64,000 nt of DNA, taken from Spirosoma fluviale. Its GTDB lineage: Bacteria > Bacteroidota > Bacteroidia > Cytophagales > Spirosomataceae. Where the stretch lies: assembly GCF_900230225.1 (NCBI RefSeq), contig NZ_OCNH01000008.1:1-64000 (forward strand), read 5' to 3'. Made by a program: the position numbers and the translations under genes. Of the stretch, positions 34,407-44,042 are shown one piece after another (position 1 is the first letter of the stretch; every line of letters begins with the position of its first letter). The notes beneath the pieces were generated by a model that saw nothing but the letters and a program-made list of their open reading frames with translations, did no database searches and was not told the DNA's origin.

Positions 34407-35939
34407 ATGGCGAAACGCAATAAATCAGTACAGAAAGGTCCCGATGTGGTGTTGATCGGGGCCGGAATTATGAGTGCCACGCTGGGAGTGTTGCTAAAGG
34501 AGTTACAACCTGACATTACCATCGACATCTACGAACGGCTGGACAGCGCGGCTGCCGAAAGCTCAGATGCCTGGAACAATGCCGGAACCGGCCACTCGGC
34601 TTTCTGCGAACTCAACTACACACCCGAAAAAGAAGACGGAACCATTGACCCGTCAAAAGCGATCAAAATTGCGGAGTCGTTCGAACAGTCGAAGCAGTTC
34701 TGGTCTTTCCTGATCCAGAAAGGTTTTCTGCACGATGCCCCCAATTTTATCCGGTCTATCCCTCACATGAGCTTCGTGTGGGGCGATGAGAACGTAGCCT
34801 ACCTGCGCAAACGGTTTGAGGCACTTCAGCAGAATTACCTCTTTCACGGTATGCACTACTCCGAAGACATGGGTCAGTTAGCGGAATGGATGCCTCTGGT
34901 TATGCAGGACCGCGATCCGGCACAACCGGTAGCCGCTACCCGCATGGATATTGGTACCGATGTAAACTTCGGTGCCCTGACGCGGGCCATGTTCCGTCGG
35001 TTGTATGATATGCCCGGCGTTCATTTATACTTTGCCCACGATGTCCGGGATTTGTGGCGGTCAAAATCCCTCGGCGGGTGGAAAATCCGGGTAGAAAACG
35101 TAACGACCAGCCAGGTTCGGGATGTGCAGACTGAGTTCATTTTTATTGGTGCCGGGGGCGGCTCTCTGCGTCTGCTCGAAAAATCCGATATTCCCGAAAG
35201 CCGGGGTTTCGGTGGATTCCCCGTGAGTGGTCAATGGCTCAAATGCGTCAACCCCGATATAATTGAGCGTCATCAGGCAAAAGTATATGGAAAAGCCTCT
35301 GTAGGTGCGCCACCCATGTCGGTTCCTCACCTCGATACGCGCATGATTGAAGGCAAGCGGGAGCTCCTTTTTGGCCCATACGCCGGTTTTTCGACTAAAT
35401 TTCTGAAGAGTGGGTCGTACATGGATCTACCAAAATCCATTCAGTTGAGCAATATGGCACCTATGCTCATGGCGGGTCTGCACAACGTTTCGCTAACTAA
35501 ATACCTAATTCAGCAGGTGCTTCAATCGCCCGAAGACCGGTTGAACGCCCTGCGGGAATATTATCCCAATGCGCAGATGGACGACTGGGAGCTGGAAATC
35601 GCCGGTCAGCGGGTACAGGTCATTAAAAAGGATGAAGAAGAAGGGGGTGTGCTGGAGTTCGGTACCGAAGTAGTGAGTGCCGCCGATGGCAGCATTGCGG
35701 CTCTGTTGGGCGCGTCGCCGGGTGCGTCAACTGCCGTTTCGATCATGCTCGATTTGCTGAAACGATGCTTCCCCGAGCAACTGGCCACTGAGGCCTGGCA
35801 GACAAAACTTCGTGACATGATTCCAAGCTATGGGCAGGTTTTGGCGAACAACCCGGAGTTGGGGAAGGAACTCCGTAAGTATACCAGCGAAACGCTTGGT
35901 TTAGGAGTTTACGAATACACGTCAACCGATAGTAACTAA
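34407..35939 (+). CDS. mqo: malate:quinone oxidoreductase
   Basis: A 510-residue FAD-dependent peripheral membrane enzyme. It begins after a short basic tail with DVVLIGAGIMSATLGVLLKEL, the Rossmann FAD site with the GAGIMSATLG form specific to Mqo, followed by SSDAWNNAGTGHSAFCELNYTPE. Later blocks are MDIGTDVNFGALTRAMF, FIFIGAGGGSLRLL, LFGPYAGFSTKFLK and VSAADGSIAALLGASPGASTAVSIML, all typical. It oxidises malate to oxaloacetate and passes electrons to quinone in the TCA cycle. It stands alone between a 267-nt gap and a strong terminator. Confidence 0.95.
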   Translation: MAKRNKSVQKGPDVVLIGAGIMSATLGVLLKELQPDITIDIYERLDSAAAESSDAWNNAGTGHSAFCELNYTPEKEDGTIDPSKAIKIAESFEQSKQFWSFLIQKGFLHDAPNFIRSIPHMSFVWGDENVAYLRKRFEALQQNYLFHGMHYSEDMGQLAEWMPLVMQDRDPAQPVAATRMDIGTDVNFGALTRAMFRRLYDMPGVHLYFAHDVRDLWRSKSLGGWKIRVENVTTSQVRDVQTEFIFIGAGGGSLRLLEKSDIPESRGFGGFPVSGQWLKCVNPDIIERHQAKVYGKASVGAPPMSVPHLDTRMIEGKRELLFGPYAGFSTKFLKSGSYMDLPKSIQLSNMAPMLMAGLHNVSLTKYLIQQVLQSPEDRLNALREYYPNAQMDDWELEIAGQRVQVIKKDEEEGGVLEFGTEVVSAADGSIAALLGASPGASTAVSIMLDLLKRCFPEQLATEAWQTKLRDMIPSYGQVLANNPELGKELRKYTSETLGLGVYEYTSTDSN

Positions 35940-35962
35940 CAGTTTCTGCATTCATTTATAAG

Positions 35963-36012
35963 GCGCTACCCCGTATCCTCAATTAGAAAGAGGATACGGG
36001 GTAGCGCATTTT
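35963..36012 (+). terminator. Rho-independent terminator of mqo
   Basis: GCGCTACCCCGTATCCTC (35963-35980) and GAGGATACGGGGTAGCGC (35990-36007) form a perfect 18-bp stem with a 9-nt loop, followed by ATTTTTATT. It starts 24 nt after the mqo stop codon. The following 36013-36290 is very A+T-rich and must hold the promoter of the next gene; I see no certain promoter there. Confidence 0.88.
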
Positions 36013-36290
36013 TATTCAGACTCAGCCTTTCAAAAGTATACACATCACAATATTTTGAATAGGGAACTCATTCAAGTTGCAACATAGCATCCTAGAATAG
36101 ATATAAAGCTTAGTAGAAATACGTCCCTTAAAAGTTAATATTATAATTATTTTATTAATTTACATAACTATATAAATACAATTAAATAAAATACCCTACA
36201 CCGCTTGTATCATTAGTTAACATTTAATATATTTCGTTAACTATATGTTACTCTATATACCATAAGTAGAGTGACGAAGCCCTCCGTAAC

Positions 36291-39200
36291 TTGAAAAATA
36301 CATTAAACTTCCCGGCTATGGCACTGTTGTGCTATATGCCAGCTTGTCTGTTGCTGCTTTGTGGAAAGCCATCCACAGCTCTCGGACAAACTACGTATTA
36401 TGTTGCCAACACGGGCAACGATTCGAATTCAGGTCGGTCGAGCGATGCTCCCTTCCAAACGATCAACAAAATCAACAGCCTTTCTCTGCAACCGGGCGAT
36501 CAGGTTTTGTTTCGGCGCGACGACACATTTGTCGGCAGTCTGCAAGTCAAACAGTCCGGTACGAGCGACAAACCAATACTGGTCGATGCATATGGCTCCG
36601 GCAACAAGCCAGTCCTGGCAGGATCGGTGGGCGTTACGGCCTGGACGAACCTTGGCAACAACACCTGGCAGGCGCTATGTCCAGCGTGCGGGAGTCGGGT
36701 AACGGGTCTTTACCGTAACAACGCAAGTTTGCCCCTGGGCCGATACCCGAACCTGGACGCAACGAATAAAGGCTACCTGACGGTGCAATCGCACACGGGT
36801 AAAACCCAGCTAACCAGTCAGCAGTCGTTGCTCAAAAACTGGCTGGGGGGCGAGGTCGTCTATCGGCCGGTGCAATGGATTTTAAATCGCGCTACCATTA
36901 CCGGCCAAACCGGCAACAGCCTGACACTGATGGGCTCCGGCAACTATGACATTAGTGATAACTGGGGATTTTTTATCCAGAACCACCCTAACACGCTCGA
37001 CCAAACCGGCGAATGGTACTATAATCCGACTACAAAAACGATTCAGTTATACGATAGCCAAACCAATCCCAATACCCAGAAGATTACGGCTACGGCCTCT
37101 TCAGACGTTGTAAGCTTGTCGGGGGTGTCGTTCATCACGATTCGTAACCTTCAGCTTACGCAGGCATTGGCCTCTAACCTGACGGCAACAAATTGCTCCA
37201 ACCTGGTCATCAGCGGGAATGACCTGACAAAATCCGGCGAAGATGCCCTGCTCATAAAAGGAAGCGGTCAGCAACTGCTGATTGAAAATAACCTCATTGA
37301 AGATGCGAATAACAACGGCGTTGACATCGAGACGTACCAGAATGTTACGTTCAGGCGCAACATCATCCGGCGTATCGGGCTTATACCGGGCCGCGGCAAA
37401 AGTGGCGATGGTACTTATGTAGGCTTCCACTCGGCAACAACAGCCAACACGCTCATTGAGGATAATACGCTCGATAACATTGGCTATAATGCACTGAACT
37501 TCTCGGCCAACACGACCATTCAGCGTAATCAGATCAGTAATTTCTGCCTGACGAAAAGCGATGGCAGCGGCTTGTACATCTGGAACGGCAACCAACAACC
37601 CATGGCCAATATCCGACTGATCGCTAATACGGTAACAAATGGCATTGGTGCTCCGGAAGGAAGCCCGGTGGGTAGTTCGTCAGGAGCCAATGGCATCTAC
37701 CTCGACGATTGTACCACGAATATCGAAGTAAGTGGCAATACCGTTGGTCATTGCAAGGGCCTCGGTATTTTCCTGCATGGTTCATCCAACATCACCCTGA
37801 CCGGAAACACCTCCTTCAACAACAACGAGGGGCAACTGGCCATCATGAGTGCCAACGGCTGCCAACCCCGGAACAACGTCATTCAGAACAATATCTTGGT
37901 CAGTCGATTAGCCAGCCAGTTTCTGGTTAAATATGAATCGAATCAGAACGATCTGGGTAGTTACGGAGAGTTTGCGAACAACGTGTATGCCCGGCCTTTT
38001 GATGATGTGTATAAAATTCTAACGGTCTATAACCGTAACATCGGTGCCAGCCTATCGATGGCGCAGTGGCAAAGTCAGTATGGCAAAGACCTCAGCTCGA
38101 AAAATAGCCCTGTCACCTATTCGTCCGGCAACCCGGATGATTATTTGAAACTGTTGACTAACCCAACCGCTAACCCAGTTCAGGTTTCGATCAGTGGTAC
38201 CTACCGCGATGCGCGAAATACGATCTGTACCAATCAGGTGACTGTTCCCGCCTATTCGTCGGTCGTTCTTTTCAAGGATAATACCCCCGTTGTCTCGTTA
38301 CGTGACCCGGAAAACCCGGCCGCAACGGTTGCCGGGCTTGATTACCAGTATGTTGAGGGTAGTTGGAGTACAATGCCCGATTTCAACTCGCTAACGACGA
38401 GTAAGGCGGGCACCGTTACCACCCCCGACTTATCCGTTCGTAACCGCACCGACAATTTCGGGATTCGATTCAAGGGTTTCATCAACATACCTACCGATGG
38501 AGTCTATACTTTTTACACCAGCTCTGACGATGGCAGCAAACTACTCATCGGCACGACCGAAGTGGTCAATAACGACGGCGTACACGCGGCCATTGAAAAA
38601 GCAGGCACCATCGGTTTAAAAGCAGGCAAACACGCCCTCACAATTCTTTATTTTCAGGGGAGCGGAGGTCAGGCGTTGACCATCAGTTACGAAGGGCCGG
38701 GCATTGGCAAACAGGCTATTCCGGCAACCGTGCTCTATCGGGTACCCACAACTTCGGGTGGATCAGCGAGTGGCACCGGCTTGACCGGCATCTATTTTAA
38801 CAATACTAACCTGACGGCTCCGGCTTCGCTGACCCGAACTGATGCCACCGTCAACTTCGACTGGGGTACCGGCTCCCCCGCTCCCGGAACCATCAATACC
38901 GATAATTTTTCGGTTCGCTGGACCGGACAGGTTGAAGCGCCCGTTACGGGTAATTACACCTTCAGCACAACATCGGATGATGGCGTTCGTCTTTGGGTTA
39001 ATGGTACGCAGGCTGTCAACAACTGGACTGTTCATGCGCCAACCACGAACAGCGGCTCAGTTGTAGCTCTGACCGCCGGGCAACGATACACGATTCAAAT
39101 GGAGTATTACGATGGTGGCGCGGGCGCGGTAGCAAAACTGCTATGGGCTTACCCCGGTCAGGCACAGCAGACTATTCCGCCAAATTATTTGTACCCAACT

Positions 39201-39983
39201 TCGGCAAGTACGACCCCAACGTCTACCCCACCCACCTCGGCTACCGGTACCGGTATTTATTTGTCTGACCTCAACTGGGTAACGGCTACCAATGGCTACG
39301 GTCCGGTTGAGAAAGACAGGAGTAATGGCGAAAACAACGCGGGCGATGGCAAGACAATCACTCTCAACGGCATCACCTACGCCAAAGGACTTGGTGTACA
39401 CGGCTCCGCCACGATTACCTATACCCTGAACAGCCAGTACAGCCGCTTCCTGACCGACATCGGTCTCGACGATGAAGTCAGCACCTGCGGAACAGTGAGC
39501 TTCGAGGTCTATCTGGATGGTGTACTGGTTTATACCAGTGGTGTAATGAACCCAACAACGGCCACGAAATCAATTGATTTGGATGTATCGGGTAAACAGA
39601 CCCTCAAACTTGTTGTCACCAACGGGGGCGATGATGCTTCGTGCGACCACGGCGACTGGGCCGGTGCCCGCCTGATTGGTGCCAGTGGTGCCCGCCTGGC
39701 CAGCACGACGAACACTGAATTCCCGCATGAATCACGCATGAACGTCTATCCCGTACCAGCCAAAGAAGTGATGTGGGTGGCGTATTACGCCGAAACGGCC
39801 GGAGAAGCAACGGTTCAGCTCGTTAATATGATGGCTCAACCAGTCCATCAGGCAACCCATCAGCTTACCCAAGGCGAAAATCTGATTAAAGTCATGGTCG
39901 ATCAATTCAACCGGGGGAGCTACATCCTGATGCTGACCCAAAACCAGCAGCGGCAAACCCGGAAAGTAATTCTAATCGACTAG
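36291..39983 (+). CDS. secreted beta-helix protein with two PA14 domains, NPCBM domain and T9SS sorting signal
   Basis: A 1230-residue exported protein. The frame starts with TTG at 36291, which gives a normal signal peptide (KNTLNFPAMALLCYMPACLLLL...ALGQ); an ATG at 36318 is the alternative. Order of parts: right-handed parallel beta-helix, about residues 35-600 (repeats such as LVISGNDLTKSGEDALLIKG, NIEVSGNTVGHC); two tandem PA14 domains, about 680-820 and 830-970 (YTFYTSSDDGSKLLIG; YTFSTTSDDGVRLWVNG); an NPCBM-like domain, about 985-1145 (YAKGLGVHGSATITY, DIGLDDEV); a type A sorting domain from about 1150 (MNVYPVPAKE ... QTRKVILID). It probably acts on or binds a plant or algal glycan outside the cell. 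The nearest catalytic family is polysaccharide lyase/mannuronan epimerase-like; catalytic residues are not assigned. Confidence 0.85.
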   Translation: MKNTLNFPAMALLCYMPACLLLLCGKPSTALGQTTYYVANTGNDSNSGRSSDAPFQTINKINSLSLQPGDQVLFRRDDTFVGSLQVKQSGTSDKPILVDAYGSGNKPVLAGSVGVTAWTNLGNNTWQALCPACGSRVTGLYRNNASLPLGRYPNLDATNKGYLTVQSHTGKTQLTSQQSLLKNWLGGEVVYRPVQWILNRATITGQTGNSLTLMGSGNYDISDNWGFFIQNHPNTLDQTGEWYYNPTTKTIQLYDSQTNPNTQKITATASSDVVSLSGVSFITIRNLQLTQALASNLTATNCSNLVISGNDLTKSGEDALLIKGSGQQLLIENNLIEDANNNGVDIETYQNVTFRRNIIRRIGLIPGRGKSGDGTYVGFHSATTANTLIEDNTLDNIGYNALNFSANTTIQRNQISNFCLTKSDGSGLYIWNGNQQPMANIRLIANTVTNGIGAPEGSPVGSSSGANGIYLDDCTTNIEVSGNTVGHCKGLGIFLHGSSNITLTGNTSFNNNEGQLAIMSANGCQPRNNVIQNNILVSRLASQFLVKYESNQNDLGSYGEFANNVYARPFDDVYKILTVYNRNIGASLSMAQWQSQYGKDLSSKNSPVTYSSGNPDDYLKLLTNPTANPVQVSISGTYRDARNTICTNQVTVPAYSSVVLFKDNTPVVSLRDPENPAATVAGLDYQYVEGSWSTMPDFNSLTTSKAGTVTTPDLSVRNRTDNFGIRFKGFINIPTDGVYTFYTSSDDGSKLLIGTTEVVNNDGVHAAIEKAGTIGLKAGKHALTILYFQGSGGQALTISYEGPGIGKQAIPATVLYRVPTTSGGSASGTGLTGIYFNNTNLTAPASLTRTDATVNFDWGTGSPAPGTINTDNFSVRWTGQVEAPVTGNYTFSTTSDDGVRLWVNGTQAVNNWTVHAPTTNSGSVVALTAGQRYTIQMEYYDGGAGAVAKLLWAYPGQAQQTIPPNYLYPTSASTTPTSTPPTSATGTGIYLSDLNWVTATNGYGPVEKDRSNGENNAGDGKTITLNGITYAKGLGVHGSATITYTLNSQYSRFLTDIGLDDEVSTCGTVSFEVYLDGVLVYTSGVMNPTTATKSIDLDVSGKQTLKLVVTNGGDDASCDHGDWAGARLIGASGARLASTTNTEFPHESRMNVYPVPAKEVMWVAYYAETAGEATVQLVNMMAQPVHQATHQLTQGENLIKVMVDQFNRGSYILMLTQNQQRQTRKVILID

Positions 39984-40026
39984 GGAGCGTAAGATGAGCT
40001 TATAATGGTAACTGGCCGACGTTTGG

Positions 40027-40728
40027 TTAACTCCATAAATCAACGGCGGCCCAATACCAATCTAATGGCTCTACCCTACTTTGAGGATCATGCATGTAAG
40101 CCATGACTGCTTCCTGCTGCGTATCGGTATCCAGTAAACCATAAGCGTTTTGCCTGATTCCAAACCGTTGGTATAGATCCAACTCTATATCATGAACCAG
40201 AAAGGAAGTAAGACCCAGTATACCCGGCTCGGTACCAATCAGATCATAACCAATACGCTGATGGTGAGCGTTGGAATTACGAAGCAGGGATGGCAGCCAG
40301 GGTGGTTCTAATGAACCGCCCTGGCTGTAGTTGGTAAAGCTTGCCTGCCATCTGGCCCGAATTCGCTGTATATCTTTTTCCTGAAATGAAAGCGAAAGAA
40401 CGACCGTATTAGGCAATTCACGAAAGAAGCGGCTGCGGTACGCATTGGCTTGAGCCAGATCCGAAAACACATTGCCCCAGGCTAATTCACCCGCCTGGTA
40501 TTGTTGATAAACCCAGCTGGTGAGTTGCGCCCGGCCAGCATCAGTAAGTCCCAGGTTGTCCTTCACCGGAAGTCGTTGCTGTTGGGTGTTGGGTCTCTCC
40601 CAGGCCCACTCATCGAGCAAATTATCATTAAAGCTGGTGTCGACCGTGTAGTAAAACGGGTGAGGGGCAGCCAGAAAGGGTAGCTCATTCAATCTCATCA
40701 AATAGTAACCAGCCAGTTGATAACCCAT
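40027..40728 (-). CDS. hypothetical protein
   Basis: A 233-residue protein from the ATG at 40728 (MGYQLAGYYLMRL); a GTG two codons earlier is also in frame. No signal peptide or span is seen. It is rich in Trp, Tyr and Gln, with blocks LDEWAWERPN, WVYQQYQAGELAWGNVFSDLAQANAY, FFRELPNTVVLSLSFQEKDIQRI and DLYQRFGIRQNAYGLLDT. I do not recognise a family. It is convergent with the large T9SS protein gene, 43 nt from its stop, and stands alone. A role as an immunity-like or substrate-binding helper is pure speculation. Codon use looks like the surroundings, and no overlapping frame is better. Confidence 0.6.
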   Translation of the reverse strand: MGYQLAGYYLMRLNELPFLAAPHPFYYTVDTSFNDNLLDEWAWERPNTQQQRLPVKDNLGLTDAGRAQLTSWVYQQYQAGELAWGNVFSDLAQANAYRSRFFRELPNTVVLSLSFQEKDIQRIRARWQASFTNYSQGGSLEPPWLPSLLRNSNAHHQRIGYDLIGTEPGILGLTSFLVHDIELDLYQRFGIRQNAYGLLDTDTQQEAVMAYMHDPQSRVEPLDWYWAAVDLWS

Positions 40729-40780
40729 TGTCACGTGTATTATCCAGAGAAAGTTTATACGAAAAAATCGCCCTTGGCCG

Positions 40781-40808
40781 ATCCCACTATCAAGCGTGAT
40801 GGTGGGAT
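40781..40808. repeat. short inverted repeat
   Basis: ATCCCACTATCA (40781-40792) and TGATGGTGGGAT (40797-40808) form a 12-bp stem with one T-G wobble and a 4-nt loop, AGCG. It lies in the gap between the divergent genes at 40728 and 41064, about 53 nt upstream of the hypothetical gene. There is no T-run, so it is not a clear terminator. Confidence 0.5.
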
Positions 40809-40975
40809 GGCACTGTCAAAGCCAATATCGCTGTATTTTCGTTCGCCCCTCCGGTACCAGTACCGGTGAAGGAATTGGGATGTGAAAGTAGAATCATCTT
40901 CATGGATTTATGAGCCGTTAGATCAATACTTCTGCCTAATACTCAGCGAAGTGGGGCCTGACATATGAGAGTTTC

Positions 40976-40983
40976 TAGTTTTG
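40976..40983 (+). promoter_or_regulatory. candidate -7 element upstream of the lipoprotein gene
   Basis: TAGTTTTG matches TAnnTTTG exactly and stands 80 nt before the ATG at 41064. No TTTG is seen 19-21 nt upstream, so the promoter call is weak. The rest of the 335-nt divergent gap (40729-41063) holds only the inverted repeat noted at 40781. Confidence 0.35.
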
Positions 40984-41063
40984 ATACACCAGCCGTACTG
41001 CGCCCATTCCGGCAGATTGCAACGGATGGGTCCCAATTGTCAAACGAACAAACTTCTATCAGC

Positions 41064-41645
41064 ATGAAAAATCTATGGGCGTGTGGACTGCTGCTGGCAA
41101 GCCTGACGAGTTGCACTAAGAACGAAGCGGTCAAACCCGCCGAGAACCCCATCACTACCCTCCTGAGTGAGCAGGCACCGGCGTTGACGCTGGTGCAGAT
41201 TCGGGGTAATTCCTTTCGGGAGATGGGTGTGGTATTTAGCAGTGCCGTTGCCGGTAAACTTACCCAGGTAGGCAGCCAACTGCCAGACGCGGGTATTTAT
41301 GCAGTCACGATCTGGGACTTTGATAGCGGACAGTTATTGCAACAAAAAACAGTGGAGCAGGAGGTGCCCGACAAACTAACCCTTATCGACACCGACGTAA
41401 TGCCGCTGACGATCAATAAGAAATACGTGATCAGCATCAACAACAAATCGGGCGTGCGCCCCCAGGGGGCGTTCACCCAAGCCTTTAAAAAAAGCGGAGG
41501 CAATATTTTGCCAGACACCAAAGGCAGCATCACGCTGCATGGCAGCCGCTATAGCAGTAGCAGCATAGCTACCTTTCCTACCACCACCCTGAACCAGTTT
41601 AGCTTACTTAACGGCGTCCCCGAATTTACATTTATCCCCGACTGA
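41064..41645 (+). CDS. DUF4082-like lipoprotein
   Basis: A 193-residue lipoprotein from the ATG at 41064: MKNLWACGLLLASLTSC ends in a good lipobox (LTSC). An in-frame ATG at 40965 would bury the signal sequence. The mature domain, REMGVVFSSAVAGKLTQVGSQLPDAGIYAVTIWDFDSGQLLQQKTVE and later LPLTINKKYVISINNKSGVRP-like text, fits DUF4082, a jelly-roll-like domain (ELGxxFxxxxxGxVTxLxFxxxxxGTYTVxLWD). Such domains are found in secreted, often carbohydrate-linked proteins. No enzyme part is present. It is 189 nt upstream of the gamma-glutamyltransferase gene in the same direction. Confidence 0.62.
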   Translation: MKNLWACGLLLASLTSCTKNEAVKPAENPITTLLSEQAPALTLVQIRGNSFREMGVVFSSAVAGKLTQVGSQLPDAGIYAVTIWDFDSGQLLQQKTVEQEVPDKLTLIDTDVMPLTINKKYVISINNKSGVRPQGAFTQAFKKSGGNILPDTKGSITLHGSRYSSSSIATFPTTTLNQFSLLNGVPEFTFIPD

Positions 41646-41834
41646 GCCACTACCCGCCAGATGGATTTTTCGCTACACAGACCAGGGTTGACAGATCAAT
41701 CTATTATTAAGCTCGCTAACGCTCCACTCCTGGCCTGGTAAGGATGAGCAAATCTATTCGCTCGTTTCGTTATCTTGTGCCTCGGTGTCCCTACCGGGGC
41801 ACAATTCATTTACGGCAACCTGAACAACCACTTC

Positions 41835-43532
41835 ATGAAAAAATCGATACTCTCACTCCTCTTTCTAAGTTCACTCGTCACCACCGTTCTGGCTCAGGAT
41901 CGGCTCAGCGGCAAGCCATTTGCTACCCGCGCAGTCGTTATGGCCCGTCATGGCATGGCCTGTACATCGCACCCGCTTTCTACCCAGGCCGCTATTGATG
42001 TGCTGCGGTCGGGCGGCAACGCCATTGATGCCGCTATTGCCGCCAACGCCATGGAAGGGTTGGTGGAGCCGCACGTCAACGGCATTGGCGGTGACCTGTT
42101 CGCTATTGTGTGGGATGCCAAAACCAAAAAGCTGTATGGCCTCAATGCCTCGGGACGGTCGCCCTATACGCTTTCGCTGGCGGAGTTTCAAAAACGGGGG
42201 CTCAAGCACATTCCGTCCGATGGCCCCCTGCCCGTGTCGGTACCCGGCTGTGTAGATGGCTGGTTTGAACTGCACAAACGGTTTGGCAAAGCCCCCATGA
42301 CCAGCATTTTAGCCCACGCCATCCGCTACGCCCGCGAGGGCTACCCCGTTCATGACGAAGCCGCTTTTTACTGGCCATCAATGATTGCACGGTTCAGTAA
42401 GTATCCTAATGTGAAAGAAATCTACGCGCCCACCGGTGCGGCTCCCAAACGGGGCGAACTCTTTAAAAATCCGGCACTGGCCAGTACGCTCGAAAAGATT
42501 GCCAAAGGTGGTCGGGATGCATTCTACAAAGGCGATATCGCCCAAACGATTGATGCCTTTATGAAAAAAATGGGCGGCTACCTCAGCGCCAAAGATCTGG
42601 CCGATCATACCTCCGAATGGGTTGAACCCGTTTCGACCAACTACCGGGGTTACGACGTTTGGGAGTTACCGCCCAACAGTCAGGGTATTGCCGCTTTGCA
42701 GATGCTGAATTTGCTGGAAGGATACGATTTCTCGCAAACACCCTGGGGTAGCCCGGAGCATATTCATCGGTTCGTAGAAGCCAAAAAGCTGGCTTTTGAA
42801 GACCGGGCCAAATACTATGCCGACCCGGCGTTTGCCAAAATTCCCGTAAAGGAACTTGTCAGTAAATCGTACGCAGCCGAACGTCGGCAGTTGATCGACC
42901 TGAACCGGGCCGCCAGTCGGGTCGATGCGGGTAACCCGGCCCTCAAACAGGGCGATACGATTTACCTGACCGTAGCCGATGAAGACGGAAACATGGTGTC
43001 GCTCATTCAAAGTAATTACCGGGGATTTGGCTCCGGCATGGCTCCAGACGGGCTGGGGTTCATGCTTCAGGACCGGGGAGAATTGTACAGCCTGATTGAC
43101 GGACAGAACAACACCTATGCACCCCATAAACGCCCTTTTCAGACTATTATCCCCGCTTTTGTGACCAAAGATGGGCAGCCATTTATGAGTTTCGGCGTTA
43201 TGGGCGGCAGTTTTCAACCCCTCGGGCACGTTCAGATTATCATGAACATGATCGACTTCGGGATGAATCCGCAGGAAGCAGGCGACGCTCCCCGCATCGA
43301 CCACCAGGGATCATCGGAACCAACGGGCGAACGAATGACCGACTCGGGACAGATAACCCTGGAGTCGGGCTATCCCTACGAAACCATCCGCGATCTGATG
43401 CGTAAGGGGCACAAAGTTGGCTATGGACTGGGCGGTTACGGTGGCTATCAGGCCATTATGTACGACGCCAAAAACAAAGTGTACCACGGCGCTACGGAAT
43501 CCAGAAAAGACGGACAAGCTGCCGGATTTTAG
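41835..43532 (+). CDS. ggt: gamma-glutamyltransferase
   Basis: A 565-residue periplasmic Ntn hydrolase from the ATG at 41835, with signal KKSILSLLFLSSLVTTVLAQ. The large-subunit part has MARHGMACTSHPLSTQAAIDVLRSGGNAIDAAIAANAMEGLVEPHVNGIGGDLF, a family signature. The self-cleavage and nucleophile Thr is Thr375 in GDTIYLTVADEDGNMVSL, aligned with TTHYSVVDKDG of E. coli. The glycine-rich oxyanion block GVMGGSFQPLGHVQ follows. The second nucleophile-site residue is Ile instead of Thr/His, as in the distant GGT-like branch. It cleaves glutathione or other gamma-glutamyl compounds; cephalosporin-acylase-like activity is the alternative. Confidence 0.88.
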   Translation: MKKSILSLLFLSSLVTTVLAQDRLSGKPFATRAVVMARHGMACTSHPLSTQAAIDVLRSGGNAIDAAIAANAMEGLVEPHVNGIGGDLFAIVWDAKTKKLYGLNASGRSPYTLSLAEFQKRGLKHIPSDGPLPVSVPGCVDGWFELHKRFGKAPMTSILAHAIRYAREGYPVHDEAAFYWPSMIARFSKYPNVKEIYAPTGAAPKRGELFKNPALASTLEKIAKGGRDAFYKGDIAQTIDAFMKKMGGYLSAKDLADHTSEWVEPVSTNYRGYDVWELPPNSQGIAALQMLNLLEGYDFSQTPWGSPEHIHRFVEAKKLAFEDRAKYYADPAFAKIPVKELVSKSYAAERRQLIDLNRAASRVDAGNPALKQGDTIYLTVADEDGNMVSLIQSNYRGFGSGMAPDGLGFMLQDRGELYSLIDGQNNTYAPHKRPFQTIIPAFVTKDGQPFMSFGVMGGSFQPLGHVQIIMNMIDFGMNPQEAGDAPRIDHQGSSEPTGERMTDSGQITLESGYPYETIRDLMRKGHKVGYGLGGYGGYQAIMYDAKNKVYHGATESRKDGQAAGF

Positions 43533-43583
43533 CTACTTAAATCGTACGTGATATTTATCACGGAAGTCGGGGTTGGCAAACGA

Positions 43584-43591
43584 TAGCTTTG
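43584..43591 (+). promoter_or_regulatory. candidate -7 element of the rhodanese gene
   Basis: TAGCTTTG is an exact TAnnTTTG match, 42 nt before the ATG at 43634. A -33 TTTG at the right distance is missing. It lies in the 101-nt gap after ggt and would let the rhodanese gene be transcribed on its own. Confidence 0.4.
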
Positions 43592-43633
43592 TGGTCAAAA
43601 CTAAATCAGGAATATATCCCGCGTATAAAACCA

Positions 43634-43939
43634 ATGCTAAGTCTATTCAAGTCCATCTTCGGCTCGTCCGACAGTTCCAATATCAAGGAAATTCTCAGTC
43701 AGGGAGCCATACTAATTGATGTACGCTCTAGCAATGAATTTGCCAGCGGTCATGCAAATGGTGCTATAAATATTCCGCTGGACCAGGTTGATGCCAGGAT
43801 TACCCAAATCAAAAGCTACAATAAACCCATTGTTGTCTGCTGTGCATCCGGTATGCGAAGTGCCCGAGCCAAAAGCCTGATGGCCGGACATGGTGTTACC
43901 GATGTTCATGACGCAGGCAGTTGGCGGAACATTAGGTAA
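43634..43939 (+). CDS. rhodanese-like protein
   Basis: A 101-residue single-domain rhodanese from the ATG at 43634 (MLSLFKSIFGSSDSSNIKEI); an earlier in-frame ATG at 43589 overlaps the promoter-like element. It has ILIDVRSSNEFASGHANGAINIPLDQV (CH2A/CH1 type block) and the active loop VCCASGMRSARA, with catalytic Cys70 and loop CASGMR. It carries sulfane sulfur on that Cys and may serve sulfur transfer or thiol defence in the cytoplasm. Neighbour ggt also acts in thiol (glutathione) metabolism, but a shared task is only a guess. Confidence 0.87.
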   Translation: MLSLFKSIFGSSDSSNIKEILSQGAILIDVRSSNEFASGHANGAINIPLDQVDARITQIKSYNKPIVVCCASGMRSARAKSLMAGHGVTDVHDAGSWRNIR

Positions 43940-44042
43940 TTGATTGAAAAACAGTGTATGCAGGTCGATTTAAGCCAAAATTAACGTGCTGGTAATATCC
44001 GGCACCTTAACTTGTGAGCCTAAATCGGCCTTGCTGTTTCCC

